This document shows positions 50,192 to 58,493 of a DNA stretch of 64,000 nt, piece by piece (the stretch's first letter is position 1; the number at the start of each line of letters is the position of its first letter). The DNA lies in the NCBI GenBank assembly GCA_031553915.1, contig JAVBKT010000004.1, positions 1-64,000 on the forward strand. The letters are read 5' to 3'. Position numbers and translations under genes: made by a program. The notes beneath the pieces were generated by a model that made no database searches, was not told where the DNA came from, and saw nothing but the letters and a program-made list of their open reading frames with translations. The DNA comes from HGM13862 sp031553915 (GTDB lineage Bacteria > Bacillota > Dehalobacteriia > UBA4068).

Positions 50192-52516
50192 ATGTTCCAG
50201 GTTATAAAAAGAGATGGTAAATTAGTAGATTTTGATATTAGCAAGATCGCGAAGGCTATTTCCCAGGCCTTTGAGGCTCAGAATAAAGAAACGCATGATC
50301 AAATTATTGACTTTCTCGCCTTAAAAGTCACCGCGGATTTTGAACCCAAAATCAAGGACGGCACTATCACAGTGGAGGCCATTCAGGATAGCGCAGAGGC
50401 TGTTTTGGTCAAGGCCGGCTATGCGGATGTGGCCAAAGCCTATATTCTCTACCGCAAACAAAGAGAAAAAATCCGTAATATGAATTCCACTATTCTGGAT
50501 TTCAAAGAGACGGTTAACAGCTATGTCAATGTCACGGATTGGCGCGTTAAGGAAAACTCCACCGTTACCTATTCGGTCGGCGGGTTGATTTTGAATAACT
50601 CCGGCGCCATCACCGCTAACTATTGGCTGAGCGAAATATATGATAATGAGATTGCCGACGCTCACCGCAATGCCGACATCCATATTCATGATTTGTCGAT
50701 GCTGACCGGCTATTGCGCCGGCTGGTCCCTGAAGCAGCTGATCCAGGAAGGTTTGGGCGGCATCCCCGGCAAGATTACCTCTTCGCCGGCCAGCCATTTG
50801 GCCACTCTTTGCAATCAGATGGTCAATTTCCTCGGCATTATGCAAAACGAATGGGCCGGAGCGCAAGCCTTCTCTTCTTTTGATACCTATCTGGCTCCCT
50901 TTGTCAAGGCAGATGACCTCCCCTATAATCAGGTCAAAAAGTGCATCGAATCCTTTATTTACGGCGTCAACACTCCCAGCCGCTGGGGCACACAAGCTCC
51001 GTTTTCCAATATCACCCTGGATTGGGTGGTGCCGGGCGACCTGGCTGAGCTGCCTGCTATTGTCGGCGGCAAGGAAATGGATTTCCGCTATAAAGATTGT
51101 CAAAAAGAGATGGATTTGGTCAACAAAGCCTTTATCGAGATTATGATTGAAGGCGACGCTGAGGGCCGTGGCTTCCAGTATCCCATCCCCACCTATTCCA
51201 TCACCAAAGACTTTGACTGGAGCGAAACAGAAAACAACCGCCTGCTCTTTGAGATGACCTCCAAATACGGCACTCCCTATTTCTCCAACTATATTAACAG
51301 CGATATGGAGCCGAGCGACGTGCGCAGCATGTGCTGCCGCCTGCGTCTGGATCTGCGCGAGCTGCGCAAAAAATCCGGCGGTTTCTTCGGCAGCGGCGAA
51401 AGCACCGGCAGCATTGGCGTGGTGACGATCAATATTCCACGCCTGGCATATCTGGCCAAGGATGAGGCTGATTTCTATAGCCGCCTGAACAAGATGATGG
51501 ATATTGCCGCCCGCTCCCTGAATGTCAAGCGCCTGATTGTCACCAAACTGCTCACCGAGGGTCTTTATCCTTATACCAAGCATTATCTGGGCAGCTTTGC
51601 CAACCATTTTTCCACTATCGGCCTAATCGGCATCAACGAGGCTGCGCTCAATGCCAAGTGGCTGAGAAAAGACCTCACCAGCCAGCAGGGGCAGCAATTT
51701 GCCAAGGATGTTTTGAACCATATGCGCGAACGTCTCGCTGATTATCAGGAAACATATGGCGATCTCTTTAACCTGGAGGCCACCCCGGCAGAATCTACCA
51801 CTTACCGCTTAGCCAAGCATGACGTGGCGCGTTTCCCGGATATCATCACTGCCTCCGAAGGGGACGAGACCCCCTATTATACCAACAGCTCCCATTTGCC
51901 GGTGGGCTACACCGAGGATGTTTTCACTGCTCTGGATATTCAAGAAGAGCTGCAAACCCTCTATACCTCCGGTACGGTTTTCCACACTTTTTTGGGTGAG
52001 AAGCTGCCGGATTGGAAAGCTGCCGCTGCTCTGGTGAAAAAAATAGCGGAAAACTATAAGCTGCCATATTATACCATTTCGCCGACATATTCTATTTGCA
52101 GCAGCCACGGCTATATCCCAGGAGAAGAATATACCTGCCCAAAATGCGCGGCAGTAACCGAGGTGCATAGCCGCATTACCGGCTATTACCGTCCGGTGCA
52201 GAACTGGAACGAGGGCAAAACACAGGAATTTAAGGACCGCAAGACTTATAATGTGACTGGCGGGAAGGTCTGCCCGGAAGCAAAAGGCAAGATTTTGCTT
52301 TTCACCACCAAAACCTGTCCTAACTGCTCTATAGCTAAAGAATATTTGCAGGACGCCAAGATTGATTATGATCTGGTGCTGGCGGAGGATTCCCCAGAGC
52401 TGGTTTCCCGCTATAAGGTGACCAGCGCGCCGACCCTGGTTATTGATCAGGATGGTCAAATTGACCGCTATATCAATTCTTCCAATATCCGCAGCTATGC
52501 TGAAGCCAGAGCATAA
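50192..52516 (+). CDS. nrdD: anaerobic (class III) ribonucleoside-triphosphate reductase with glutaredoxin-like domain
   Basis: The 774-residue enzyme makes dNTPs from NTPs without oxygen. It starts with an ATP-cone domain (MFQVIKRDGKLVDFDISKIAKAI), followed by the large glycyl-radical domain. The radical Gly is G664 in RITGYYRPV, and Cys residues form a zinc-type knuckle (CSSHGYIPGEEYTCPKC). A C-terminal glutaredoxin-like module follows (residues 700-774; C709-P-N-C712, LLFTTKTCPNCSIAKEYL), presumably an electron donor. ATG 50192 follows GGGGG; the frame is open to 50138. It is controlled by NrdR boxes. Confidence 0.92.
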   Translation: MFQVIKRDGKLVDFDISKIAKAISQAFEAQNKETHDQIIDFLALKVTADFEPKIKDGTITVEAIQDSAEAVLVKAGYADVAKAYILYRKQREKIRNMNSTILDFKETVNSYVNVTDWRVKENSTVTYSVGGLILNNSGAITANYWLSEIYDNEIADAHRNADIHIHDLSMLTGYCAGWSLKQLIQEGLGGIPGKITSSPASHLATLCNQMVNFLGIMQNEWAGAQAFSSFDTYLAPFVKADDLPYNQVKKCIESFIYGVNTPSRWGTQAPFSNITLDWVVPGDLAELPAIVGGKEMDFRYKDCQKEMDLVNKAFIEIMIEGDAEGRGFQYPIPTYSITKDFDWSETENNRLLFEMTSKYGTPYFSNYINSDMEPSDVRSMCCRLRLDLRELRKKSGGFFGSGESTGSIGVVTINIPRLAYLAKDEADFYSRLNKMMDIAARSLNVKRLIVTKLLTEGLYPYTKHYLGSFANHFSTIGLIGINEAALNAKWLRKDLTSQQGQQFAKDVLNHMRERLADYQETYGDLFNLEATPAESTTYRLAKHDVARFPDIITASEGDETPYYTNSSHLPVGYTEDVFTALDIQEELQTLYTSGTVFHTFLGEKLPDWKAAAALVKKIAENYKLPYYTISPTYSICSSHGYIPGEEYTCPKCAAVTEVHSRITGYYRPVQNWNEGKTQEFKDRKTYNVTGGKVCPEAKGKILLFTTKTCPNCSIAKEYLQDAKIDYDLVLAEDSPELVSRYKVTSAPTLVIDQDGQIDRYINSSNIRSYAEARA

Positions 52517-52530
52517 GTAGACTTAATAAT

Positions 52531-52564
52531 AAAAAAGAAGACTCCTTAAGGAGTCTTCTTTTTT
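52531..52564. terminator. bidirectional terminator between nrdD and the FMN reductase gene
   Basis: A 34-bp perfect palindrome (AAAAAAGAAGACTCC followed by its complement) with A and T runs ends both convergent genes. Confidence 0.92.
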
Positions 52565-52572
52565 ATATGCAG

Positions 52573-53130
52573 CTAGCTGACAAATTTATTGACCCAGGCC
52601 GCAAAAGCAGTTGCCGCCTTTTCCAGGTAATTGGTTGTTTTTTCTAATATCTCTCCGTGTTCATCCAGGCTATTAGTGATATTAGCCAGATATATCTCCG
52701 GCTGTTGCAGCAGATGAATATTAAGAAAAGCGAGCGTTTGCCGCAGCTGATTGACCGAGCCAAAAGCGCCCATGCCCCCGGGAGAAACGCCAAAGATAGC
52801 GCCCGGCTTGTCATTCCAGAGATTATGCCCTGCCGGACGGGAGGCAATATCCAGAGCGTTTTTGAGCAAGGGAGGCATGGAGCGGTTGTATTCCGGAGTC
52901 ACAAAGAGGAAACCGTCTAAAGCCTTCACCTGCTCACGAAAACGCAGCCATGGCTCAGGGGTGGCGTTGTCATCATCATAATCCTGGTTAAACAGGGGTA
53001 GGTCGTCGATAGCGATCATTTTCATCTCAAAATCCGCCGGCATCATGGCGGCGATGGCCAGGGCGATTTTTTTGCTGAAAGAGTCTCTTCTGGCGCTGCC
53101 GACAAAGATGCCAATTGTTTTTTTACCCAT
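52573..53130 (-). CDS. NADPH-dependent FMN reductase family protein
   Basis: The 185-residue flavodoxin-like protein has GSARRDSFSKKIALAIAAM (phosphate-binding loop), LPLFNQDYDDD, FVTPEYNRSMPPLLKNALDIASRP and FGVSPGGMGAFGSVNQLRQ, the order of the NADPH-dependent FMN/azoreductase-type family. Substrate is unknown (quinones, azo or flavin are possible). ATG at 53130 follows GGAGGG. It lies 32 bases downstream of the GNAT gene on the same strand and may share its transcript. Confidence 0.88.
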   Translation of the reverse strand: MGKKTIGIFVGSARRDSFSKKIALAIAAMMPADFEMKMIAIDDLPLFNQDYDDDNATPEPWLRFREQVKALDGFLFVTPEYNRSMPPLLKNALDIASRPAGHNLWNDKPGAIFGVSPGGMGAFGSVNQLRQTLAFLNIHLLQQPEIYLANITNSLDEHGEILEKTTNYLEKAATAFAAWVNKFVS

Positions 53131-53162
53131 TATAATCCCTCCTAGAATATATTTTGTGCTGC

Positions 53163-53585
53163 CTAATCGACTAATCCCTTTGCGCGGTAATGCTGAAGAT
53201 CCACAAATTTACCCATGCCTGTTTTCATGGACACAAAACCGAACTTGGCGTAAAAACTCATTTTATCCGGATTAGCAAAAAGGATGACATTAATATTATC
53301 AGTATCCTGGAGCAAATTTTGACAAATTGTTTTGCCCAGCCCCAGGCCCTGATAATCAGGATGCACGGCAATATCATAGATAGCCGCCTGATAAGTAAAA
53401 TCAGACAACATCCGCCCGCAGCCGATCAGCCTGCTGCCGTCAAAAAGGAAGATCACCCTGTCGCTGTTGCTAAAGGCCGCTTGATATTGCTCCGGGGAAT
53501 GCGTTGACATATTAACAGCGACCAAAAGGTCTTTGACGGCCTGCCAGTCCATATTCTGCGTATTTTCTTTAATAATTAGCTGCAT
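53163..53585 (-). CDS. GNAT-family N-acetyltransferase
   Basis: The 140-residue protein has the acetyl-CoA binding GNAT motif VHPDYQGLGLGKTICQNLL and preceding strands (LIGCGRMLSDFTYQAAIYDI). Its fold fits a small-molecule or protein acetyltransferase. ATG at 53585 follows GGGGAG. The acceptor is unknown. Confidence 0.85.
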   Translation of the reverse strand: MQLIIKENTQNMDWQAVKDLLVAVNMSTHSPEQYQAAFSNSDRVIFLFDGSRLIGCGRMLSDFTYQAAIYDIAVHPDYQGLGLGKTICQNLLQDTDNINVILFANPDKMSFYAKFGFVSMKTGMGKFVDLQHYRAKGLVD

Positions 53586-53680
53586 ATAATTCTCCCCTAA
53601 GGAATTAGTCTGTGTTGAATTTTAACACTTAAGTTAATTGTAACGCAAACTATTACTAAAAACAAATTTTTTTATAATAA

Positions 53681-53715
53681 AACAAACCGTATAGCCATTA
53701 GAGATACGGTTTGTT
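53681..53715 (-). terminator. terminator of the coat-like gene, containing part of the dispersed repeat
   Basis: AACAAACCGTAT (53681-53692) pairs with ATACGGTTTGTT (53704-53715), loop AGCCATTAGAG. On the minus strand the stem is followed by TTATTATAAAAAAATTT. It terminates the gene that ends at 53738. Confidence 0.7.
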
Positions 53716-53740
53716 AGAGGAGGAGCAGCCCTAATGGCTA
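53692..53740. repeat. 49-bp mini-element of the TAGCCATTAGG repeat family
   Basis: TAGCCATTAG (53692-53701) and CTAATGGCTA (53731-53740) form 10-bp inverted ends around 29 bases. The right end supplies the TAG stop of the coat-like gene. The next bases resemble the ends of the 453-bp element at 57772-58224. Confidence 0.55.
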
Positions 53741-54367
53741 TTCATTTATTTCTATCAAAATTTCTTCCTGATATGATTTATTGGTGCCCAGTCTTTGATA
53801 TAATTGCGCGAGGCAAGGGTCGTCAACCATTTTTGCCAAAGAAGTGTAGGTTTGTTCCAGCTCATCGGTTGCGGCAGTCAGTCTTTGCAGCTCCGCAGCG
53901 CCGCTCAACTGAGAGGATATGATCGGAATGGTTTGCGGCCAATAGATATTCCCGGTGATGTAATAATAAGCGGAGGAGAGCAGGCGCGCATCATAAAGAT
54001 TGCCTTCGCCAACATCATTTAGAGCCAATCTCCAGCCGGGGTTTTCTGCGGCAAGGTTGATAATCGACTGCCTCACTAATAATTCATGGCGAATCATTTT
54101 GGCAATTTCCTCGCCATATTGCCGCGATTCCCGCCCCAGGCAATTCTTGCTGCCCAGGATCATCCCCTCTGGCGGTCGTACTCCCAAGGGAGGCAGCTCT
54201 CCCAAGGGGGGCACAATGCCCAAGGGGCGCTGCGGCTGTGCTTGTGATTTTTGCTGATTCATCAGCCGCTGCCGGGATGGCTGCGGCTGATCAGGGCGCG
54301 GGGGCCTTGCCCGGGAAGGCTGGGGCAGGGTATGGCCGGGATTGATCCGGCTATTATGATAACGCAT
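53738..54367 (-). CDS. proline-rich protein with ferritin-like helical C-terminus, possible spore coat protein
   Basis: The 209-residue protein starts at ATG 54367 (AAGGAGG, nine bases). The first 75 residues are Pro/Gln/Arg-rich (PSRARPPRPDQPQPSRQRL, PLGELPPLGVRPPEG). The rest is alpha-helical (KMIRHELLVRQSIINLAAENPGW, LSSAYYYITGNIYW, TAATDELEQTYTSLAKMV) and like ferritin-type or CotF-like coat proteins. I do not recognise a precise family. The Pro-rich head is like coat or exosporium proteins, so a spore role is a guess. Confidence 0.55.
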   Translation of the reverse strand: MRYHNSRINPGHTLPQPSRARPPRPDQPQPSRQRLMNQQKSQAQPQRPLGIVPPLGELPPLGVRPPEGMILGSKNCLGRESRQYGEEIAKMIRHELLVRQSIINLAAENPGWRLALNDVGEGNLYDARLLSSAYYYITGNIYWPQTIPIISSQLSGAAELQRLTAATDELEQTYTSLAKMVDDPCLAQLYQRLGTNKSYQEEILIEINE

Positions 54368-54441
54368 ATAACGTATCCTCCTTAAACATATCTTTATGCC
54401 AAAGTATGCCAAAGGTGCAGCGATGTGCTTGAACAATACAT

Positions 54442-54470
54442 TTGTGCAGGTAAAAATTTTTTGTTATAAT
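54442..54470 (+). promoter_or_regulatory. sigma-A promoter of the alpha/beta hydrolase gene
   Basis: TTGTGC (54442-54447), a 17-bp spacer and TATAAT (54465-54470) lie 27 bases upstream of the hydrolase start. Confidence 0.5.
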
Positions 54471-54496
54471 AAAGATAATAAAAAAAGGAGGAAATC

Positions 54497-55360
54497 ATGC
54501 CAATTAATGAAAAGATGATCATCATTGATGGACTAGAAATTTGCTGCTACAGCAGCGGGGATAGCGGGGAGCAAATTTTATTGCTGCATGGGGCAGGTTT
54601 TGACTCGGCGCTGCTGTCCTTTCGCGAGGTGATAGAAATCCTCGGTCAAAACTACCGGGTGATGGCTATTGATCTCCCCGGATACGGTAAGAGTGCGTCC
54701 GCAGATAATTATTCAATACCCTTTTATGCTGATATCGTAGCCAAGCTGATACCGCAAATTAGCGCCGAGCCGCTGATTGTGGTCGGGCTATCAATGGGAG
54801 GCGGCATTGCCCTCAAGACCGCTATTGACCACCCGCAGCTGGTAAAAGCAGTGATACCCATAGATGCCTGGGGGTTTAGCTCCAGGCTGCCTTTTCACCG
54901 CGTGGTATACTGGTATTCCCGCTCCGCAATCAACCGCAATATGGCCAAGTTCATCCGCAAACACCCCGGTTTGATCGGCTGGTCTTTGGGGTTTCATCTT
55001 TTTGGCGATAGAACAAAAGTTGATGATGCTTTAATTGCCGACATAACGGCTGCAACCAAAGAGCGCGATTCCTGGCAGCCTTTTGTCTCCTTTCAGATCA
55101 ACGAGGTCAATAAAAAAGGCCTGAATACTGATATCTTTGCCCAGATGGATCAAATCACTCAGCCAACCTTGATTGTGCAGGGCAGCGGCGACCGGGCAAT
55201 CCGGCTTAAAGATGCGCTGGCTGCGCAGGCGCGAATAGCCAATGCCCAGATACATGTCATGGAGGGCTGCCGCCATTGGCCGCAAAAAGAACGCCCGCAG
55301 GAATTTGCTGATGCAATAGAGCCTTTTATTAAAAGCTTAACGCCCTCAGATGAGCAATAG
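54497..55360 (+). CDS. alpha/beta hydrolase fold protein
   Basis: The 287-residue protein has an oxyanion HGAGFDSALL, nucleophile Ser in VGLSMGGGIAL, an acid in QGSGDRAI and His in GCRHWPQKERP. The order and lengths are typical of esterase or haloalkane dehalogenase-like enzymes. Substrate is unknown. ATG 54497 follows AAAAGGAGG. It is transcribed alone. Confidence 0.85.
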   Translation: MPINEKMIIIDGLEICCYSSGDSGEQILLLHGAGFDSALLSFREVIEILGQNYRVMAIDLPGYGKSASADNYSIPFYADIVAKLIPQISAEPLIVVGLSMGGGIALKTAIDHPQLVKAVIPIDAWGFSSRLPFHRVVYWYSRSAINRNMAKFIRKHPGLIGWSLGFHLFGDRTKVDDALIADITAATKERDSWQPFVSFQINEVNKKGLNTDIFAQMDQITQPTLIVQGSGDRAIRLKDALAAQARIANAQIHVMEGCRHWPQKERPQEFADAIEPFIKSLTPSDEQ

Positions 55361-55424
55361 TTGTCCGCAGGCTGTTAAAGATTTGTCCAGCTGAAGAATT
55401 AATCGTAGCCATTCGGAAATATTA

Positions 55425-55484
55425 TTGACAGAAATTATTTTCAGAGCTATAATTAATTTATAGATACCCCAGGGGGGTGGGGTA
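55425..55484 (+). promoter_or_regulatory. copA promoter and CsoR-type operator
   Basis: TTGACA (55425-55430), 17-bp spacer and TATAAT (55448-55453) give a consensus promoter. TACCCCAGGGGGGTGGGGTA (55465-55484), just downstream, has the G/C-tract palindrome of CsoR operators. CsoR is encoded three genes later (58494-58766), so copper would relieve repression. Confidence 0.8.
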
Positions 55485-55497
55485 ATGGAGGCTGATT

Positions 55498-57771
55498 ATG
55501 CAAGAAAAATATCATGTGACCGGAATGAACTGCAGCGCCTGCAGCGCCCATGTGGAAAAGGCAGTGGCCAAGCTGAACGGGGTAGAGCAGGTTGCTGTTA
55601 ATTTGCTGCAGAACAGCATGCTTGTGGAATATGACGAGCAAAGCCTCAGCAGCAAGGATATTATCGCAGCTGTTGAGCAGGGGGGATATGGCGCCTTTGT
55701 GGCTGCTGCGGCAAAGCAAAAGGCGATAGAGCCGCAAGTTAATCCTTTGCTCTCTGAAATTGCCGCGCTCAAAACCAGGCTGATTGCCTCTGTTTGTTTT
55801 TTGCTGCCGCTGATGTATCTGGCCATGGGGCATATGTGGTCATGGCCTTTGCCTGCTGTTTTTCTCGGAGCGGTCAATGCTATGGTTTTCGCGCTCAGCC
55901 AGTTTTTATTGACGCTGCCCATACTTATCATCAACCGCCAGTTTTTTATTAGCGGCAGCAAAGGGCTGAGACGCCGCGCTCCTAATATGGATTCTCTGGT
56001 GGCGCTGGGCGCCGGGGCGGCAGTGGTTTATGGCATAATTGTTCTCTTTCAGATAGGCTATAGTCTGGGACATAATCAGCTGGATCTGGTGCACAGTTAT
56101 ACGATGAATCTCTATTTTGAATCAGCAGCGATGATTCTTACTTTGATTACAGTAGGCAAGTTTCTCGAAGCGCGCTCCAAAGGCAAAACATCGCAGGCAA
56201 TATCCAAGCTGATGGATCTGGCTCCTAAGCGGGCTGTCGTCCTCAATGGCGATACGGAAATCGAAGTGCCTATTGAAGAGGTAATGGTCGGCGATATTGT
56301 TATTGTCCGCCCCGGAGCAGCTATCCCGGTTGATGGTATTATTATTACGGGCGCCGGTACAGTTGATGAATCTGCTTTGACCGGGGAAAGCTTGCCGGTG
56401 GAAAAGAAAGTCAATGATAAGGTGGCGGCGGGTACGATTAATCAGGCCGGTTATTTTCAGCTGCGTGCAACTTTGGTGGGCGAAGATACGGCCCTGGCGC
56501 AAATTATCACCCTGGTAGAACAGGCTAATAGCAGCAAAGCGCCGATTGCCAGAATTGCCGATAAGGTCAGCGGCGTCTTTGTGCCGATAGTGATCGCTAT
56601 CGCGTTTGTCACCACTATTGTGTGGCTCTTGCTCGGCAATCCTTTTTCTTCTGCGCTTACTTTTGGTATTGCCGTTTTGGTGATTTCCTGCCCCTGCGCC
56701 TTGGGTTTAGCCACGCCAACCGCGATTATGGTTGGCACCGGTAAAGGAGCGGAGCAGGGCATTCTTTTCAAAACAGGAGCCAGCTTGGAAACAGCGCATA
56801 AGCTCTCTACGATTGTATTGGACAAGACCGGCACCATCACCGCGGGCAGTTTGCAGGTTACCAATATTATGGCTGCAACAGATGTTGACCCTCTCGACCT
56901 GCTCGGCAGAGCCGCCTCAGCAGAGGCATTGTCTGAGCACCCTTTGGCCCGCGCTATTGTCGCGAGAGCCAAAGAGCAGGGGCTGGAGCTATTGCCTGCC
57001 AGCGGCTTTAAGGCCCTTGCCGGAGAAGGAATTGAGGCCTGGGTAGGAGAAGGAATGGTCTATATCGGCAATCAGCGCATGATGTCCCGCCTGGCAATAG
57101 ATATAGCGGAATTTGCAGCGGCCAAAGAACAGCTGTCTAAAGAAGGGAAAACAGCGCTCTTTATTGCCGCAGGAAAAAATTTGCTGGGTTTGATTGCCCT
57201 GGCTGATACGGTGAAAACAAGCAGCAGAGCTGCTGTGGCTGGGCTTAAAGCCATGGGCATTGAGGTGATCATGCTCACCGGGGATAATGCCAGTGCAGCC
57301 GCAACCATTGGCGCTGCAGTGGGCATTGACAGCGTCATTGCCGAGGTGTTGCCGCAGGATAAGGAGAGTGAAATCCGCCGTCTGCAGGAGCAAGGTAAAA
57401 CAGTAGCGATGGTTGGCGACGGCATCAATGATGCACCAGCCCTGGCCAGGGCAGATATTGGCATTGCTATTGGCGTGGGCACAGATATCGCTATCGAGGC
57501 TGCTGACATCGTGCTGATGAAAAGTGATTTAGAGGATGTGGTCACAACCATCCAGCTGAGCAAGGCAGTGATGCGAAATATCCGCCAGAATCTGTTTTGG
57601 GCTTTTTGTTATAATGTGATTGGTATTCCTTTGGCAGCCGGGCTGTTCTTCCCCTTGCTCGGCTGGAAACTGAGCCCGATGTTTGCTGCGGCTGCCATGA
57701 GCCTCAGTTCCTTTTGTGTTGTCAGCAATGCGCTGCGCTTAAAATTGTTCAAACCGCAAAAAGGGGTATAG
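55498..57771 (+). CDS. copA: copper-translocating P-type ATPase
   Basis: CopA pumps Cu(I) out across the membrane using ATP. The 757-residue protein has one N-terminal heavy-metal domain (GMNCSACSAH, C12 and C15), eight membrane segments, the ion-binding CPC (C398-P-C400), phosphorylation motif DKTGT (D442), SEHPLA and hinge GDGIND (from 640). The ATG lies behind a GGAGG. The stop codon directly abuts the 453-bp repeat element. CopZ and CsoR genes follow, so it is part of a copper-responsive operon. Confidence 0.95.
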   Translation: MQEKYHVTGMNCSACSAHVEKAVAKLNGVEQVAVNLLQNSMLVEYDEQSLSSKDIIAAVEQGGYGAFVAAAAKQKAIEPQVNPLLSEIAALKTRLIASVCFLLPLMYLAMGHMWSWPLPAVFLGAVNAMVFALSQFLLTLPILIINRQFFISGSKGLRRRAPNMDSLVALGAGAAVVYGIIVLFQIGYSLGHNQLDLVHSYTMNLYFESAAMILTLITVGKFLEARSKGKTSQAISKLMDLAPKRAVVLNGDTEIEVPIEEVMVGDIVIVRPGAAIPVDGIIITGAGTVDESALTGESLPVEKKVNDKVAAGTINQAGYFQLRATLVGEDTALAQIITLVEQANSSKAPIARIADKVSGVFVPIVIAIAFVTTIVWLLLGNPFSSALTFGIAVLVISCPCALGLATPTAIMVGTGKGAEQGILFKTGASLETAHKLSTIVLDKTGTITAGSLQVTNIMAATDVDPLDLLGRAASAEALSEHPLARAIVARAKEQGLELLPASGFKALAGEGIEAWVGEGMVYIGNQRMMSRLAIDIAEFAAAKEQLSKEGKTALFIAAGKNLLGLIALADTVKTSSRAAVAGLKAMGIEVIMLTGDNASAAATIGAAVGIDSVIAEVLPQDKESEIRRLQEQGKTVAMVGDGINDAPALARADIGIAIGVGTDIAIEAADIVLMKSDLEDVVTTIQLSKAVMRNIRQNLFWAFCYNVIGIPLAAGLFFPLLGWKLSPMFAAAAMSLSSFCVVSNALRLKLFKPQKGV

Positions 57772-58224
57772 TAGCCATTAGGAATGCGAACCCCATGCGG
57801 TTTTGCGACGCGAAGCTAGTGCATTACCTGTGACTTTGCGGAGCAAAGGCCAGGTAGGTTCGGAAAAACGCTGGCAACTCGGTGAAAAAATTGTTTCCCG
57901 TAGAACTGACTACGAAAAATAATTTTTTCACCAGGATCTGTTTAGTTAAAACCAAGATGTTGCATCTTGCGTTTTAACTTAATGCATAGCTGAGATTTTG
58001 CCGTAGGCAAAAGCCAGCTAGGTCTTACTGTTTTCTTGCCAAAACTGCCGACACCCCCGACGGATGGATGGTCGGGCTGAGGCAGACTGTCTACCCACTG
58101 AGGAGCGATAACGACGCGAAGCTAGTGCATTACCTGCGACTTTGCGGAGCAAAGGCCAGGTAGGTCGAAGCTCAGCCTGACCAGACGCCATCTGGGGCGC
58201 ATGAATTCGCATCCCTAATGGCTA
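57772..58224. repeat. 453-bp hairpin-rich element with 19-bp terminal inverted repeats
   Basis: The ends are TAGCCATTAGGAATGCGAA (57772-57790) and TTCGCATCCCTAATGGCTA (58206-58224), complementary at 18 of 19. Inside are hairpins at 57825-57856, 57881-57932, 57945-57978, 57987-58020, 58045-58085 and 58131-58162. The first, fourth and sixth share one shape (ACCTG or AGCTG / CTTTGC-type stem). A 53-bp direct repeat is at 57807-57859 and 58113-58165 (one mismatch). No convincing ORF; the 64-codon frame on the minus strand looks random. It sits within the copper operon. Confidence 0.75.
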
Positions 58225-58271
58225 AGCATAAAAACATAAATAAAACAGCAGAAAAAAAGGAGGATTTTGTC
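58225..58271. other. copZ leader after the repeat element
   Basis: This stretch is A-rich and has the AAGGAGG ribosome site of copZ but no clear promoter. copZ and csoR therefore probably rely on read-through from the copA promoter across the 453-bp element. Confidence 0.4.
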
Positions 58272-58481
58272 ATGGAGAAAAGGATTTTGATTAAGGCTTT
58301 GTGTTGTGATAATTGCTGCGCCAAGGTAGAGAAGGCTTTGATGTCTCTGCCCGGCGTGACAGCCAAAGCATCCAGTGAAACTAAGTGGGTAGAGGTGCAA
58401 ATTGCCAATCCGGATATTACTGATGCTATGCTGGAAGAGGTTATTAATGATGCCGGCTATGATGTAAACGGTATGGAATAG
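58272..58481 (+). CDS. copZ: CopZ-like copper chaperone (HMA domain)
   Basis: The 69-residue protein is a single heavy-metal-associated domain. The metal site is CCDNCC (usual GMxCxxC, here with a CCDNCC pattern), followed by VEKALMSLPGVTAKASSETKWVEV. Such proteins carry Cu(I) to CopA. ATG 58272 lies behind AAGGAGG; the frame is open upstream to 58218 without a site. The extra Cys around the motif are unusual. It lies between copA and csoR. Confidence 0.85.
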   Translation: MEKRILIKALCCDNCCAKVEKALMSLPGVTAKASSETKWVEVQIANPDITDAMLEEVINDAGYDVNGME

Positions 58482-58493
58482 GGGAGGATTTAC

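Noticed and set aside
50321..51607. 428-codon open frame on the minus strand
   Set aside because: Antisense to nrdD, which is clearly coding; the long frame is a by-product of its codon use.
57807..58165. CRISPR-like reading of the 53-bp direct repeat
   Set aside because: Only two copies, spaced about 250 bases apart, each a hairpin; no spacer array and no cas genes.
58018..58212. 64-codon open frame inside the 453-bp repeat element
   Set aside because: No ribosome site, and the frame passes through hairpins; it does not look like a protein.
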